Below are positions 32,946 through 40,958 of a stretch of 64,000 bases of DNA, one piece after another. Numbering within the stretch: position 1 is the first letter of the stretch; each line of letters opens with the position of its first letter. Source of the DNA: Dokdonella immobilis. GTDB lineage: Bacteria; Pseudomonadota; Gammaproteobacteria; Xanthomonadales; Rhodanobacteraceae. Location of the stretch: assembly GCF_900115085.1 (NCBI RefSeq), contig NZ_FOVF01000024.1:1-64000 (forward strand), written 5' to 3'. The translations under genes and the position numbers were made by a program. Under the pieces are notes generated by a model. It was not told the DNA's origin. It saw only the letters and a list, made by a program, of their open reading frames with translations, and searched no databases.

Positions 32946-33512
32946 TCAACACTGACGGGTCAGATGCAGCTGGTGCAGGATTTGCGCCGGGTTCGCCTCG
33001 TCGTGCCATGCGCGGAACTCCAGCGAATGCAGCAGATCGGTCACCGCGTGCTCCTCGGGCGCGCACGAGGCCCGCAGGTCCTGCATGCCCAGCAATGAGG
33101 AAATCCAGACGAGATGGCGCATCAGCACGGTGCCGAGTCCCTTGCCGAGCCATTCCCGTTCGGCGACGACATCGCAGCGGCAGCGCAGGCCGCGATCGAA
33201 CGATCGCAACTCGGCGATGCCGATGGTGCGCTCTCCCGAGATGTCATGCGCGACGGCCACGAACGTCCTGCGTTCGATCGGCGCGGTCGCATCGTCCGGA
33301 TATTCGGCTGGCAGCCCGGCAACCTGCCCGAACACGCTCACCGACACGATGTCGCCGGAGGGGAAAGCGGCCGTTCCGTGCGGCTCGCCCGACGTTGCCG
33401 CATCGGCCCGATCGAGGCTGCGAATCTCGATCGGATTGTGATCGCCCAGCACTTCGGTCCAGCGCGATTCCTGGGTCGACGGTTTCGGGTGATCGAGCGC
33501 GTATCGGTTCAT
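32946..33512 (-). CDS. GNAT-like acetyltransferase
   Basis: A 188-residue protein with a weak GNAT pattern: GIAELRSFDRGLRCRCDVVA strand region, then REWLGKGLGTVLMRHLV, which is the acetyl-CoA loop (about residue 125), and a C-terminal LLHSLEFRAWHDEA segment. It resembles the GNAT at 31171-31719 in its MRHL helix, so they are probably distant paralogues. ATG 33512 has no ribosome site of its own. It overlaps the stop of a 5-codon frame starting at 33526 (with GGAAGA upstream), or the true start may be GTG 33530. Box 12 lies 73.5 bp upstream. Confidence 0.65.
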   Translation of the reverse strand: MNRYALDHPKPSTQESRWTEVLGDHNPIEIRSLDRADAATSGEPHGTAAFPSGDIVSVSVFGQVAGLPAEYPDDATAPIERRTFVAVAHDISGERTIGIAELRSFDRGLRCRCDVVAEREWLGKGLGTVLMRHLVWISSLLGMQDLRASCAPEEHAVTDLLHSLEFRAWHDEANPAQILHQLHLTRQC

Positions 33513-33578
33513 TGAGCGGCATTCATGCACTGGGTCTTCCGGCAGGCGGATCATTGCTCACGTTGCGGTGTCGTCGTA

Positions 33579-33592
33579 TTGACTGGCGTCAA
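33579..33592 (-). promoter_or_regulatory. FNR/Dnr-type box TTGAC-N4-GTCAA (box 12)
   Basis: Centre 73.5 bp from the GNAT-like start at 33512. It is also the only box upstream of the Crp/Fnr regulator gene on the plus strand (196 bp away), so autoregulation is possible but unproven. Confidence 0.68.
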
Positions 33593-33781
33593 TAAGGCGC
33601 TGCATACGGCCCGGGCAGACTCATGGTGGCAGGACGGCCCTGCCGCGGTGCAATCCATCGATCCGCGCCTCGCACCGACTGCCGCGTTACGAAATGTTAC
33701 CGATCGTTACCCGGCCGTCGTCGGGGCGATATGCATCGGCTGCAGGATGAAAACCCTCATCCCGGCAAGGATCTTCCTCCG

Positions 33782-34579
33782 ATGTTGAACGTATCGAGCG
33801 ACGTCCAGCGTCAATTCGCGGTCCATCCGACCTTCACGGCGCGGTGTGGAATAGACGGAATGGAAGGACTCGTAGGGCGCACGTCCTTCGTGCGCAGGAA
33901 GGTGAAATGCCGGGAACACCTGTTCCATGCCGGACAGCCGAGGCGCTCGTTGTTCCTCGTGCATGCCGGCACCTTCAAGATCTCGATGGTCACTGCCGAT
34001 GGCCGCGAAAAGGTCGCCGGATTCCGTTATGCGGGCGAACTCCTCGGGCTCGATGCGCTGGACATTCCGAGCTACGCCTGCGACGTGGTCGCCCTCGAAG
34101 ACGCCGAAGTGTGGGAACTGCCGTGTTCGGAGCTGACCGAGGAGCGGTTCGAATTCGTGCGCTGGATCACCTCGACCCTCGCCAGCGAGGTTCGCCGCGA
34201 CTGGAACTGGATGCTGACCCTCGGAACGCTGAACGCCGAACAGCGGGTCACCGCGTTCCTGCTCGACCTGGCGGCACGCATGGCGTCGATGGGATTCAGC
34301 GAGCGCCGCTTCCTGCTGCGCATGACCCGCGCCGATATCGGCAGTTTCCTGGCGATCAAGCTCGAGACCGTCACGCGCGCCCTCTCGAGGCTGCAGACAC
34401 GCGGAATGATCTCGGTCAGAGGGCGTTCCATCGACCTGCTCGACGCGGCCCGGATGCGCGCGAGCCTGGAGAGCGAGGACCGGGCCGGGCAGGTGCGCAT
34501 GCCGAGGCGCCGCGCCGCTGGCGGGCTACCGTTCACTTCGACGGGGCGAAGCGTCACGGCTCTCCAAGCAGCCGCCTGA
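33782..34579 (+). CDS. Crp/Fnr-family transcription regulator
   Basis: A 265-residue regulator. A cyclic-nucleotide-type beta-roll (about residues 34-115, FHAGQPRRSLFLVHAGTFKI, GELLGLDAL) is followed by a dimer helix (about 118-145) and a winged helix-turn-helix (RADIGSFLAIKLETVTRALS, residues 183-202). The recognition-helix residues E195, T198 and R199 match the E-S-R triplet by which FNR reads TTGA, with Thr replacing Ser. Cys are at 22, 43, 100 and 115, not in the FNR cluster pattern, so it should not hold an FNR-type 4Fe-4S cluster; Dnr- or FixK-like sensing is possible. Its place amid 22 matching boxes makes it the prime candidate regulator. Its end overlaps the converging kinase gene by 26 bp. 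Confidence 0.88.
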   Translation: MLNVSSDVQRQFAVHPTFTARCGIDGMEGLVGRTSFVRRKVKCREHLFHAGQPRRSLFLVHAGTFKISMVTADGREKVAGFRYAGELLGLDALDIPSYACDVVALEDAEVWELPCSELTEERFEFVRWITSTLASEVRRDWNWMLTLGTLNAEQRVTAFLLDLAARMASMGFSERRFLLRMTRADIGSFLAIKLETVTRALSRLQTRGMISVRGRSIDLLDAARMRASLESEDRAGQVRMPRRRAAGGLPFTSTGRSVTALQAAA

Positions 34580-36530
34580 TCGCCGAAAGCAACTGTTCGC
34601 GCCGATACGGCTTGCGCAACAACTCGAACTCCGCCGCTTCCGTCGTGTCGTCCTGTTCATAGCCCGACGTCAGCAGGATCGGCATGCCCGGCTTCATTCG
34701 ACGGATTTGCGCGGCGAGTTGCTTGCCGTTCTGACCGGGTCCGAGCATCACGTCGGTGAATACCAGCGCGATTTCCGGCGCCTCGAGCAACACCTGCTGC
34801 GCATCCTCGGCGCTGGCTGCGGTCAGGACCCGGTAGTTCGACGCGCCCAGGAAGGCGACGCAGATACTGCGCACCGCGGCATCGTCCTCGACCACCAGGA
34901 TCGTCTCGCCGCCGCCCAACCGCGGCTGCAGGTCCGGCAGCGCGCGTTGCACGGCGCTGCGTGTCGCCGGCAGGAACAACGCAACCCGGGTGCCTTGACC
35001 GACCGAACTCTCGATCCGCAGGTTCCCGCCGCTCTGCTTGGCGAATCCGTAGACCATGCTCAGGCCGAGCCCGCTGCCGCGGCCCGAGGCCTTGGTCGTG
35101 AAAAACGGTTCCATCGCCCGCGACAGGACCTCGGGAGACATCCCGTGGCCGGTGTCGATGACGCTGATGAGAAGGTAGTGGCCGACCTGGAGTTCATGAT
35201 GGCCATGGCTGGCGTCGACAAGGATGGTTTTCGCACGGACCGTGACCGTACCGCCGCCCGGCATCGCATCTCGGGCGTTGAGGACGAGATTGACGAGGGC
35301 GGTCTCGAGCTGGCTCGAGTCCACGAATGCCGCGGGAAGATCGTCTTCGACTTCGATTTCCAGATGGATCGATTCGCCGAGCGTGCGCCTGAGCATCACA
35401 CCCACGTCATCGAGCAGGGCAGGCAGGTCGGTCGCCTGCGGTAGCAGTTGCTTCCTGCGCGCGAACACGAGCAGCTTGGAGGTCAGCTCCGCGCCGCGCG
35501 ACGTCGAGCGCAGTGCGGTGCTGATGAACTCGCGGGCGCCCTGTCCATTCGGTTCCATTTCCAGCATCTGCAGGCTGCCGGAAATGACCGTGAGCAGATT
35601 GTTGAAATCGTGGGCGATGCCGCCGGTGAGCTGACCGAGCGCGTCGATTCGTTGCGCGTGGGCCAGTTGGTCTTCGGTCTGCCGGCGTTGCACGAATACG
35701 GCGAGCAGGTTGGCGACCGAGCGAAGCAGGTGCAGGGCGTCGTGGTCAAACCGCCGCAGTTGCCGTGAACAGGCGATGATCGCGCCGATGCTGCGGTCCC
35801 GATCGAGCAGCGGCATCAGTGCGCCACTGCCTTCGCGCGCATGGAGCAGGGAACAGGCCAACGGGTGATCGTCGGCGCCGAGGTCGTCGACGACGACCGG
35901 GACACCTGCAGCCAGCGCGGCCGCCAGGGCATCGCCATCGATCGGTCCGAGCGCAGGATCCAGGCCGATCGCCGCGCGAATCTCGGCCGGACCGCCCGGC
36001 CGTATCAGGGCAATCACCACCGTTTCGAGCTGCAGGGCGTCGGCGAGCACCCGCGGCACGTATCCGAACACATCGGCCACGTCGTCCGCCTCCAGCGCCA
36101 GTTGCCCGATGCTGGCGACGATCGCATCGTAGCCGTTGCGAACCAGCGCCTGCCGGGCGCGCTGGGTCTCCGAGACATCGCGGATCGAAGCGAGATAACG
36201 CATCTCGGTACCGCTGCCGAGCGGGCTCAGCGCGATCTCGACCGGGAACTCCGTGCCATCCCTGCGCAGGCCGACGAGGACCTGCCCGCTCGCGCCCATC
36301 GGACGGACCCGGGGCGCGGACATGTAGCCGGCGCGGTGGGCGCGATGGCGTTCGCGAATCCCTGTCGGCAGCAGATCCTCGATCAGGGCCCCGCTCAGGC
36401 GCTCCGGCGGATAGCCGAACATTCGTCCGGTCTGTCGGTTGGCCAACGTGATCCGGCCCTCCCCATCGACGACGATCAAGGCATCGGGAACGGCATCGAA
36501 CAGCCCATGGAACAGGGCTTCCGCGCTCAT
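34554..36530 (-). CDS. Hybrid sensor histidine kinase (PAS-GAF-HisKA-HATPase-REC)
   Basis: A 658-residue soluble kinase. It has a PAS domain (about residues 5-120, DALIVVDGEGRITLANRQ), a GAF domain (about 140-290), and a HisKA phosphoacceptor GGIAHDFNNLLTVI (His about 315). A HATPase domain (NLVLNARDAM, DTGHGMSPE, GSGLGLSMVYGF) and a C-terminal receiver (VVEDD, phospho-Asp in VFTDVM) follow. There are no TM segments, so it senses a cytoplasmic cue. It overlaps the response-regulator gene by 4 bp (ATGA), so the pair forms one system. No FNR-type box lies upstream of the pair, so it may run in parallel with the regulon. Confidence 0.92.
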   Translation of the reverse strand: MSAEALFHGLFDAVPDALIVVDGEGRITLANRQTGRMFGYPPERLSGALIEDLLPTGIRERHRAHRAGYMSAPRVRPMGASGQVLVGLRRDGTEFPVEIALSPLGSGTEMRYLASIRDVSETQRARQALVRNGYDAIVASIGQLALEADDVADVFGYVPRVLADALQLETVVIALIRPGGPAEIRAAIGLDPALGPIDGDALAAALAAGVPVVVDDLGADDHPLACSLLHAREGSGALMPLLDRDRSIGAIIACSRQLRRFDHDALHLLRSVANLLAVFVQRRQTEDQLAHAQRIDALGQLTGGIAHDFNNLLTVISGSLQMLEMEPNGQGAREFISTALRSTSRGAELTSKLLVFARRKQLLPQATDLPALLDDVGVMLRRTLGESIHLEIEVEDDLPAAFVDSSQLETALVNLVLNARDAMPGGGTVTVRAKTILVDASHGHHELQVGHYLLISVIDTGHGMSPEVLSRAMEPFFTTKASGRGSGLGLSMVYGFAKQSGGNLRIESSVGQGTRVALFLPATRSAVQRALPDLQPRLGGGETILVVEDDAAVRSICVAFLGASNYRVLTAASAEDAQQVLLEAPEIALVFTDVMLGPGQNGKQLAAQIRRMKPGMPILLTSGYEQDDTTEAAEFELLRKPYRREQLLSAIRRLLGEP

Positions 36531-37276
36531 GCCTTGCGCACCTCGGCCGCCAGCATGTAGCCCGCCCCGCGCACCGACTTGATCAGGGATGGCTGTTCCG
36601 TGTCGTCGCCGAGCCTGCGCCGCAGCCGTCCGATCTGCACGTCGATGGAACGATCATAGGGCCCGGCATCGTGGCCATGGACGTGGTTCATCAGCTGGTC
36701 GCGGCTCAGCACCTGTCCCGGGTGGGCGAGCAGCGCCTGCAGCAAGGCGAATTCGCCGGCCGTGACAGGCAACTCCTGCCCGCTCGGTGCGATCAGGCGG
36801 CGCGACTTCGGATCGAGCACGAATCCGGCGAAGCGGATGGTTCCGCCAGCCGGGGCGTCAGCCGCGCGGGGTCCGGCCCCGAACCGGCGAAGGACGGAGC
36901 GGATGCGGGCGACGAGTTCGCGAAAGTCGAACGGCTTGGTGATGTAGTCGTCCGCGCCGAGTTCGAGGCCGACGACGCGCTCGACCGCATCGCCGCGGCC
37001 GGTGACGACGATGACCGGGCCGCGCCAGTCCGATTGCAGGAACTTGAGGTGGACCAATCCATCCTCGTCGGGCAGGCCCAAGTCGAGCAGGACCACGTCG
37101 ATCGACGCATCGGCGATCGCGATCCGCGACTGAGCAGCCGTGCCTGCGGTGACGACATCGAACCCGTGCGTTTCCAGGTAACGGCTCAATAACCCGCGGA
37201 TTTCCTCGTCGTCATCCACCACGAGGACCGTGACGCGTCCTTGCGCGGGCTTTGACCCGGATTGATTGGCGGGCAT
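36527..37276 (-). CDS. OmpR/PhoB-family response regulator
   Basis: A 249-residue regulator. The N-terminal receiver (VVDDDEE acidic pair; phospho-Asp in VVLLDLGLPDEDG; Thr in VVTGRG; Lys in ITKPFD) is followed by a winged-helix DNA-binding domain (ELPVTAGEFALLQALLAHPG, DRSIDVQIGRLRRRLGDD, IKSVRGAGYML). It is the partner of the hybrid kinase encoded next to it. Confidence 0.93.
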   Translation of the reverse strand: MPANQSGSKPAQGRVTVLVVDDDEEIRGLLSRYLETHGFDVVTAGTAAQSRIAIADASIDVVLLDLGLPDEDGLVHLKFLQSDWRGPVIVVTGRGDAVERVVGLELGADDYITKPFDFRELVARIRSVLRRFGAGPRAADAPAGGTIRFAGFVLDPKSRRLIAPSGQELPVTAGEFALLQALLAHPGQVLSRDQLMNHVHGHDAGPYDRSIDVQIGRLRRRLGDDTEQPSLIKSVRGAGYMLAAEVRKA

Positions 37277-37478
37277 CGACGTTCACCCCTTTAGCCAACG
37301 ACGGAGGACTGGCTCGGGTCTACGGTTTTCCCGAGGATCATGAGCGCATCGCAGGGTCCGCGCAACTGTCGTCGATCGGGCCATCCCTGGAGCCGCGACG
37401 CCGCAGAGCCGGGCGAACAGAAATTCAGAAGTCCACGTATTGCCGACTGGCTTGTCCAGCGTGCCGCAAGCAGGCGCA

Positions 37479-38462
37479 TCAGGGAACGAGCACCGCCGCG
37501 CCTTGAACACGGCCGTTTCGCAATGCGTCCAGAGCATCGTTGGCCTGTCCCAGCGGGAAACGCATCGTCTCGCAGCGGACGCCCGCCTGCGGCGCAACAC
37601 GCAGGAAGTCGAACGCATCCCGGCGAGTCAGGTTGGCCACCGACACGAGCTGGCGTTCCTCCCAGATCAAGCGATAGGGAAAAGTTGGAATGTCGCTCAT
37701 GTGGATGCCCGCACAGACGACCCGACCGCCCTTGCGCACGGCACCCAGGGCCGGCGGGACCAGGCTCCCAACCGGCGCGTAGAGGATCGCTGCATCGAGT
37801 GGCTCGGGGCATGATTCGTCCGATCCGCCCGCCCACTCCGCGCCGAGGCTGCGCGCAAACGCCTGCGCGGCGTGATCGCCGGGTCGCGTGAATGCGAACA
37901 CGCGGCGCCCCTGCCAACGGGCGACCTGGATCACGATATGCGCGGCCGCGCCAAAGCCGTACAGGCCGAGGCGCCCGCCCTTGCCGGCCGCCACCAGCGA
38001 GCGCCAGCCAATCATGCCGGCACAAAGCAGCGGGGCGAGCGCGACGTCCTCGCCCTCGACCTCGAGCGGAAACGTGTAGCGCGCATCGGCAATGGCATGG
38101 CTGGCAAAACCGCCGTCGCGCGTGCAGCCGGTAAACTGTGGCCAATCGCAGAGGTTTTCGCGTTCGTCGCGACAATAGGCGCACTCGCCGCAGGTGTGTC
38201 CGAGCCACGGAATGCCGACCCGCATACCGATGGCGAGTCCATGCACGCCCGCTCCGACGGCATCGACGTAGCCGACGATCTCGTGACCGGGAACGACCGG
38301 CAATCGCGCCTGCGGAAGTTCGCCATCGACCAGGTGCAGATCGGTACGGCAGACGCCGCAGGCGCCGACCCGCACCCGGATCTCGCCTGGAGCGGGGACC
38401 GGGTCAGGGCGTTCCTCGGCTACCAGGGGTGTTCCGGTGGCGCGCAATACCATCGCATGCAT
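37479..38462 (-). CDS. Zinc-dependent alcohol dehydrogenase
   Basis: A 327-residue medium-chain dehydrogenase with catalytic zinc residues CGVCRTD and GHE, an intact structural zinc lobe (CGECAYCRDERENLC), and a Rossmann motif LGLYGFGAAAHI. The text GCTRDGGFASHAIA resembles bacterial AdhP/AdhA enzymes acting on ethanol and other short alcohols with NAD. ATG 38462 has GGGAGA upstream; the longer frame from 38537 is unsupported. It follows the SDR gene by 108 bp on the same strand and probably shares the box 13 transcript. Confidence 0.88.
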   Translation of the reverse strand: MHAMVLRATGTPLVAEERPDPVPAPGEIRVRVGACGVCRTDLHLVDGELPQARLPVVPGHEIVGYVDAVGAGVHGLAIGMRVGIPWLGHTCGECAYCRDERENLCDWPQFTGCTRDGGFASHAIADARYTFPLEVEGEDVALAPLLCAGMIGWRSLVAAGKGGRLGLYGFGAAAHIVIQVARWQGRRVFAFTRPGDHAAQAFARSLGAEWAGGSDESCPEPLDAAILYAPVGSLVPPALGAVRKGGRVVCAGIHMSDIPTFPYRLIWEERQLVSVANLTRRDAFDFLRVAPQAGVRCETMRFPLGQANDALDALRNGRVQGAAVLVP

Positions 38463-38570
38463 CGCATTTCTCCCGGCGTAAGGTGGGCGCGGTCTCGCCC
38501 GGGAACGGGCAATCAGGTCCCGGCCTGCCGGGGCCATCGCGGAAAGCGGGCCAGTTCGTTCTCGGCGGCG

Positions 38571-39344
38571 TCAATGCGCGGTGTATCCGCCATCGATCAC
38601 GAGTTCGCTGCCGGTGACGAACTTCGACTCGTCCGACGCCAGGTAGACCACGCCCCAGGCGATGTCGTCGGGCTCACCCATGTGCCCGAGCGGATGCAGG
38701 GCATCGACCTCGCGATAGGCAGCCTCCAGATCGGTGGCGCCACCGTCGCGCACGTGGTGTTCGACCATCGGCGTGCGGATGAAGCCGGGGTGCACCGAAT
38801 TGACGCGGATGCGATCGCCCGCATAGAACATGGCGTCGGTCTTGGTCATGAGCCGCACGGCGCCCTTGGCCGCATGGTAGGGCGGCACGTCGGCGGCGCC
38901 GACGAGGCCGTAGATCGACGAAAGATTGATGATGCTGCCGCCACCCGCGCGGCGCAGGTGCGCAATCGCATGCTTGGTGCAGAAGAAGACACCCTTGACG
39001 TTGATCGCCTGCACGCGATCCCACTCGGCTTCGCTCAGTTCATGGGTCGGCTTGCTCGGGCCGGCGATACCGGCATTGTTGACGAGGACGTGGATGCCGC
39101 CGAAGCGTTCGGCGACGGCCTCGGTCGCTGCCTTGACCTGCGCTTCGGCGGCGACATCCACATGCCAGTAGCCGGCGTCGCTGCCGGCGGCGCGAAGTGA
39201 GGCCGCCAGCGCCTCGCCTTCCTGGTCGAGCACGTCGAACAACGCGATGCGGGCGCCTTCCTGGGCCAGTCGCAGCGCGCACGCGTGGCCGATACCGAGC
39301 GCCGCGCCGGTGATGATGCAGACCTTGTCCTTGACGCGATCCAT
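38571..39344 (-). CDS. Short-chain dehydrogenase/reductase (SDR)
   Basis: A 257-residue classical SDR: cofactor loop TGAALGIGHA, NNAG motif VLVNNAGIAG, catalytic Ser in IINLSSIYG, and the Y-x-x-x-K pair in YHAAKGAV. The C-terminus (FVTGSELVIDGGYTAH) is typical. It is NAD(P)-dependent; the substrate is not readable. ATG 39344 has AGGAGA upstream and is 88.5 bp from the centre of box 13. Confidence 0.9.
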   Translation of the reverse strand: MDRVKDKVCIITGAALGIGHACALRLAQEGARIALFDVLDQEGEALAASLRAAGSDAGYWHVDVAAEAQVKAATEAVAERFGGIHVLVNNAGIAGPSKPTHELSEAEWDRVQAINVKGVFFCTKHAIAHLRRAGGGSIINLSSIYGLVGAADVPPYHAAKGAVRLMTKTDAMFYAGDRIRVNSVHPGFIRTPMVEHHVRDGGATDLEAAYREVDALHPLGHMGEPDDIAWGVVYLASDESKFVTGSELVIDGGYTAH

Positions 39345-39425
39345 GAACCGATCTCCTGGGCGACCGGACGTTTGGCGCCGATCAGAAATGGATGGCCAGT
39401 CTGGCGGCAATCCGCGCGCGCGGCG

Positions 39426-39439
39426 TTGACCCTGGTCAA
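39426..39439 (-). promoter_or_regulatory. FNR/Dnr-type box TTGAC-CAGG-GTCAA on minus strand (box 13)
   Basis: Lies between the end of the erythromycin-esterase-like gene and the SDR gene, with CAGACT beginning 22 bp beyond. It gives the SDR-alcohol dehydrogenase pair its own promoter. Confidence 0.74.
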
Positions 39440-39488
39440 GCCGCCGCCGCCGCGGCCCGGGTCGAGCCCGCCGGATGCCGTGCCGGCC

Positions 39489-40820
39489 TCAGAGACCCGT
39501 CGGCCAGGTCTCCGCCACCTCGTGGTGCTGCCAGTGCCGGGTCACGTCGAACGGTTCGACCACGCTGGTTTCGTCGAGATGGAACACCGCATCGAATTGC
39601 GCGCCGACCGAAGCATCGAAGTAATGGCTCATGCGCTCGGTCTCGGGGCGGTAGACGACGCCGATCGCGCGTTCGAGCAGCGGCCCGGACAGGGCGCCGG
39701 CCACGGCACCCCGGAGCGGCAGGAAGAACCGGTCGCGGCCGCTGCGATGAAAGGTGTATTCGATGCTGTCGGGATGCGCCGGTCGCACCCAGCGCCGCTC
39801 GGCCGGCGCGTCCCAGTCTCGGGCCGCGGTGACGTGTCCGGTATAGGTGGTGAATCCGACCAGCAGGGCCTGGTCCTCGCCGACGCGCTCGCGCACGAGC
39901 TGGCCGACGTTCCATTCGCCGTTGCGCCCCATTTCGGTGGCGCGCGCATCGCCGAGGTGCGAGTTGTGCGCCCAGACCACGATGCGGCCTTTCCGGCCTT
40001 CGTCGCGCAGGTGCGTGCGCAGGGCCAGCAAGGTGTCGAGCATGTGGGCGTCGCGCAGGTTCCAGGTGTGCACGCGACCGCCGAAGGTCTCGCGATAGTA
40101 GCGTTCCGCGTTGCGCACGACATGCGCGTTGCGCTCGGCAAAGAATTGCGCGTCGCGCGCGGCACGTCCGTCTCCCGCCAGATAGGCGGGACCGTTGCGC
40201 AGCAGTTCCTGCAGCAGGCGGGTCGCGCCCTCGCGGCAGCTCGGACGCAATCCGTGCGCCGCCTCATAGGCGTAGTCCTGGGGCTCTCGCACGTGGTCGA
40301 GACAGGCATAGACGCGACGGGCGATCGCGGCCTGGTCCGGGTCGATGCCCTCGAGGTAGGCGACCACGGCCTCGGCGGAGCGGTAGAGGCTGTAGAGGTC
40401 GAGGCCGAAGAAGCCCACGCGGGCATCCGCGGACCGTGCATCATTGTGCGAACGCAGCCAGTCGATGAAGCGCCGAACGTCGCCGTTGCGCCACATCCAG
40501 GTCGGAAAGCGCTGGAAATCGCCGAACGCCTCGTCCAGCGTATCGACGTCGCCGCCGCGGGCGTAGCGGTCCAGGCGCAACGCGTCGGGCCAGTCCGCTT
40601 CGACCGCAACGGCATCGAAGCCGAGTTCGACGATCAGTCGGCGCGTGATTGCGGCCCGCATCGCATAGAACTCATGGGTCCCGTGGCTGGCCTCGCCGAG
40701 CAGCACGAACGGGCGCTCGCCGACCATCTCCAGCAAGGCGTCGTAATCGCGGTCGCCGTCATCGAGCACGCGCGCGTGCTCGCGGATCAGGTTGTGCAGG
40801 GTCGGGTGCCGTGTGGTCAT
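39489..40820 (-). CDS. Erythromycin-esterase-like protein
   Basis: A 443-residue EreA/EreB-superfamily hydrolase with GEASHGTHEFY near residue 38, VEADWP, and the catalytic-type His in WAHNSHLGDARA. Close relatives in environmental bacteria are often not macrolide esterases and may act on other esters or on succinoglycan-like compounds, so resistance should not be assumed. ATG 40820 is used; ATG 40838 is in frame with a GGAGGA between them. The start is 65.5 bp from the centre of box 14. Confidence 0.85.
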   Translation of the reverse strand: MTTRHPTLHNLIREHARVLDDGDRDYDALLEMVGERPFVLLGEASHGTHEFYAMRAAITRRLIVELGFDAVAVEADWPDALRLDRYARGGDVDTLDEAFGDFQRFPTWMWRNGDVRRFIDWLRSHNDARSADARVGFFGLDLYSLYRSAEAVVAYLEGIDPDQAAIARRVYACLDHVREPQDYAYEAAHGLRPSCREGATRLLQELLRNGPAYLAGDGRAARDAQFFAERNAHVVRNAERYYRETFGGRVHTWNLRDAHMLDTLLALRTHLRDEGRKGRIVVWAHNSHLGDARATEMGRNGEWNVGQLVRERVGEDQALLVGFTTYTGHVTAARDWDAPAERRWVRPAHPDSIEYTFHRSGRDRFFLPLRGAVAGALSGPLLERAIGVVYRPETERMSHYFDASVGAQFDAVFHLDETSVVEPFDVTRHWQHHEVAETWPTGL

Positions 40821-40878
40821 GCGGAGCGTTCCTCCCATGCAGGAGCAACAAGCATCCGCCCGTGCGCGAAGCGCGAAG

Positions 40879-40892
40879 TTGACGAAGATCAA
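40879..40892. promoter_or_regulatory. FNR/Dnr-type box TTGAC-GAAG-ATCAA, bidirectional (box 14)
   Basis: Centre 65.5 bp from the minus-strand start at 40820 and 73.5 bp from the plus-strand start at 40959. Candidate -10 hexamers start 22 bp away on each side (GATGCT minus, ATGATT plus). One box probably serves both genes. Confidence 0.75.
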
Positions 40893-40958
40893 GGCCGCTG
40901 GCCGCCGGAGTGGAATGATTCCCGTGCATGGCCGTGATCGAGGCTGGAGGAGACATCG

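Noticed and set aside
37247-37262. TTGAC-CCGG-ATTGA near the response-regulator start
   Set aside because: Only one arm matches, it lies inside the first codons of the gene, and no -10 fits. Not counted as a regulon box.
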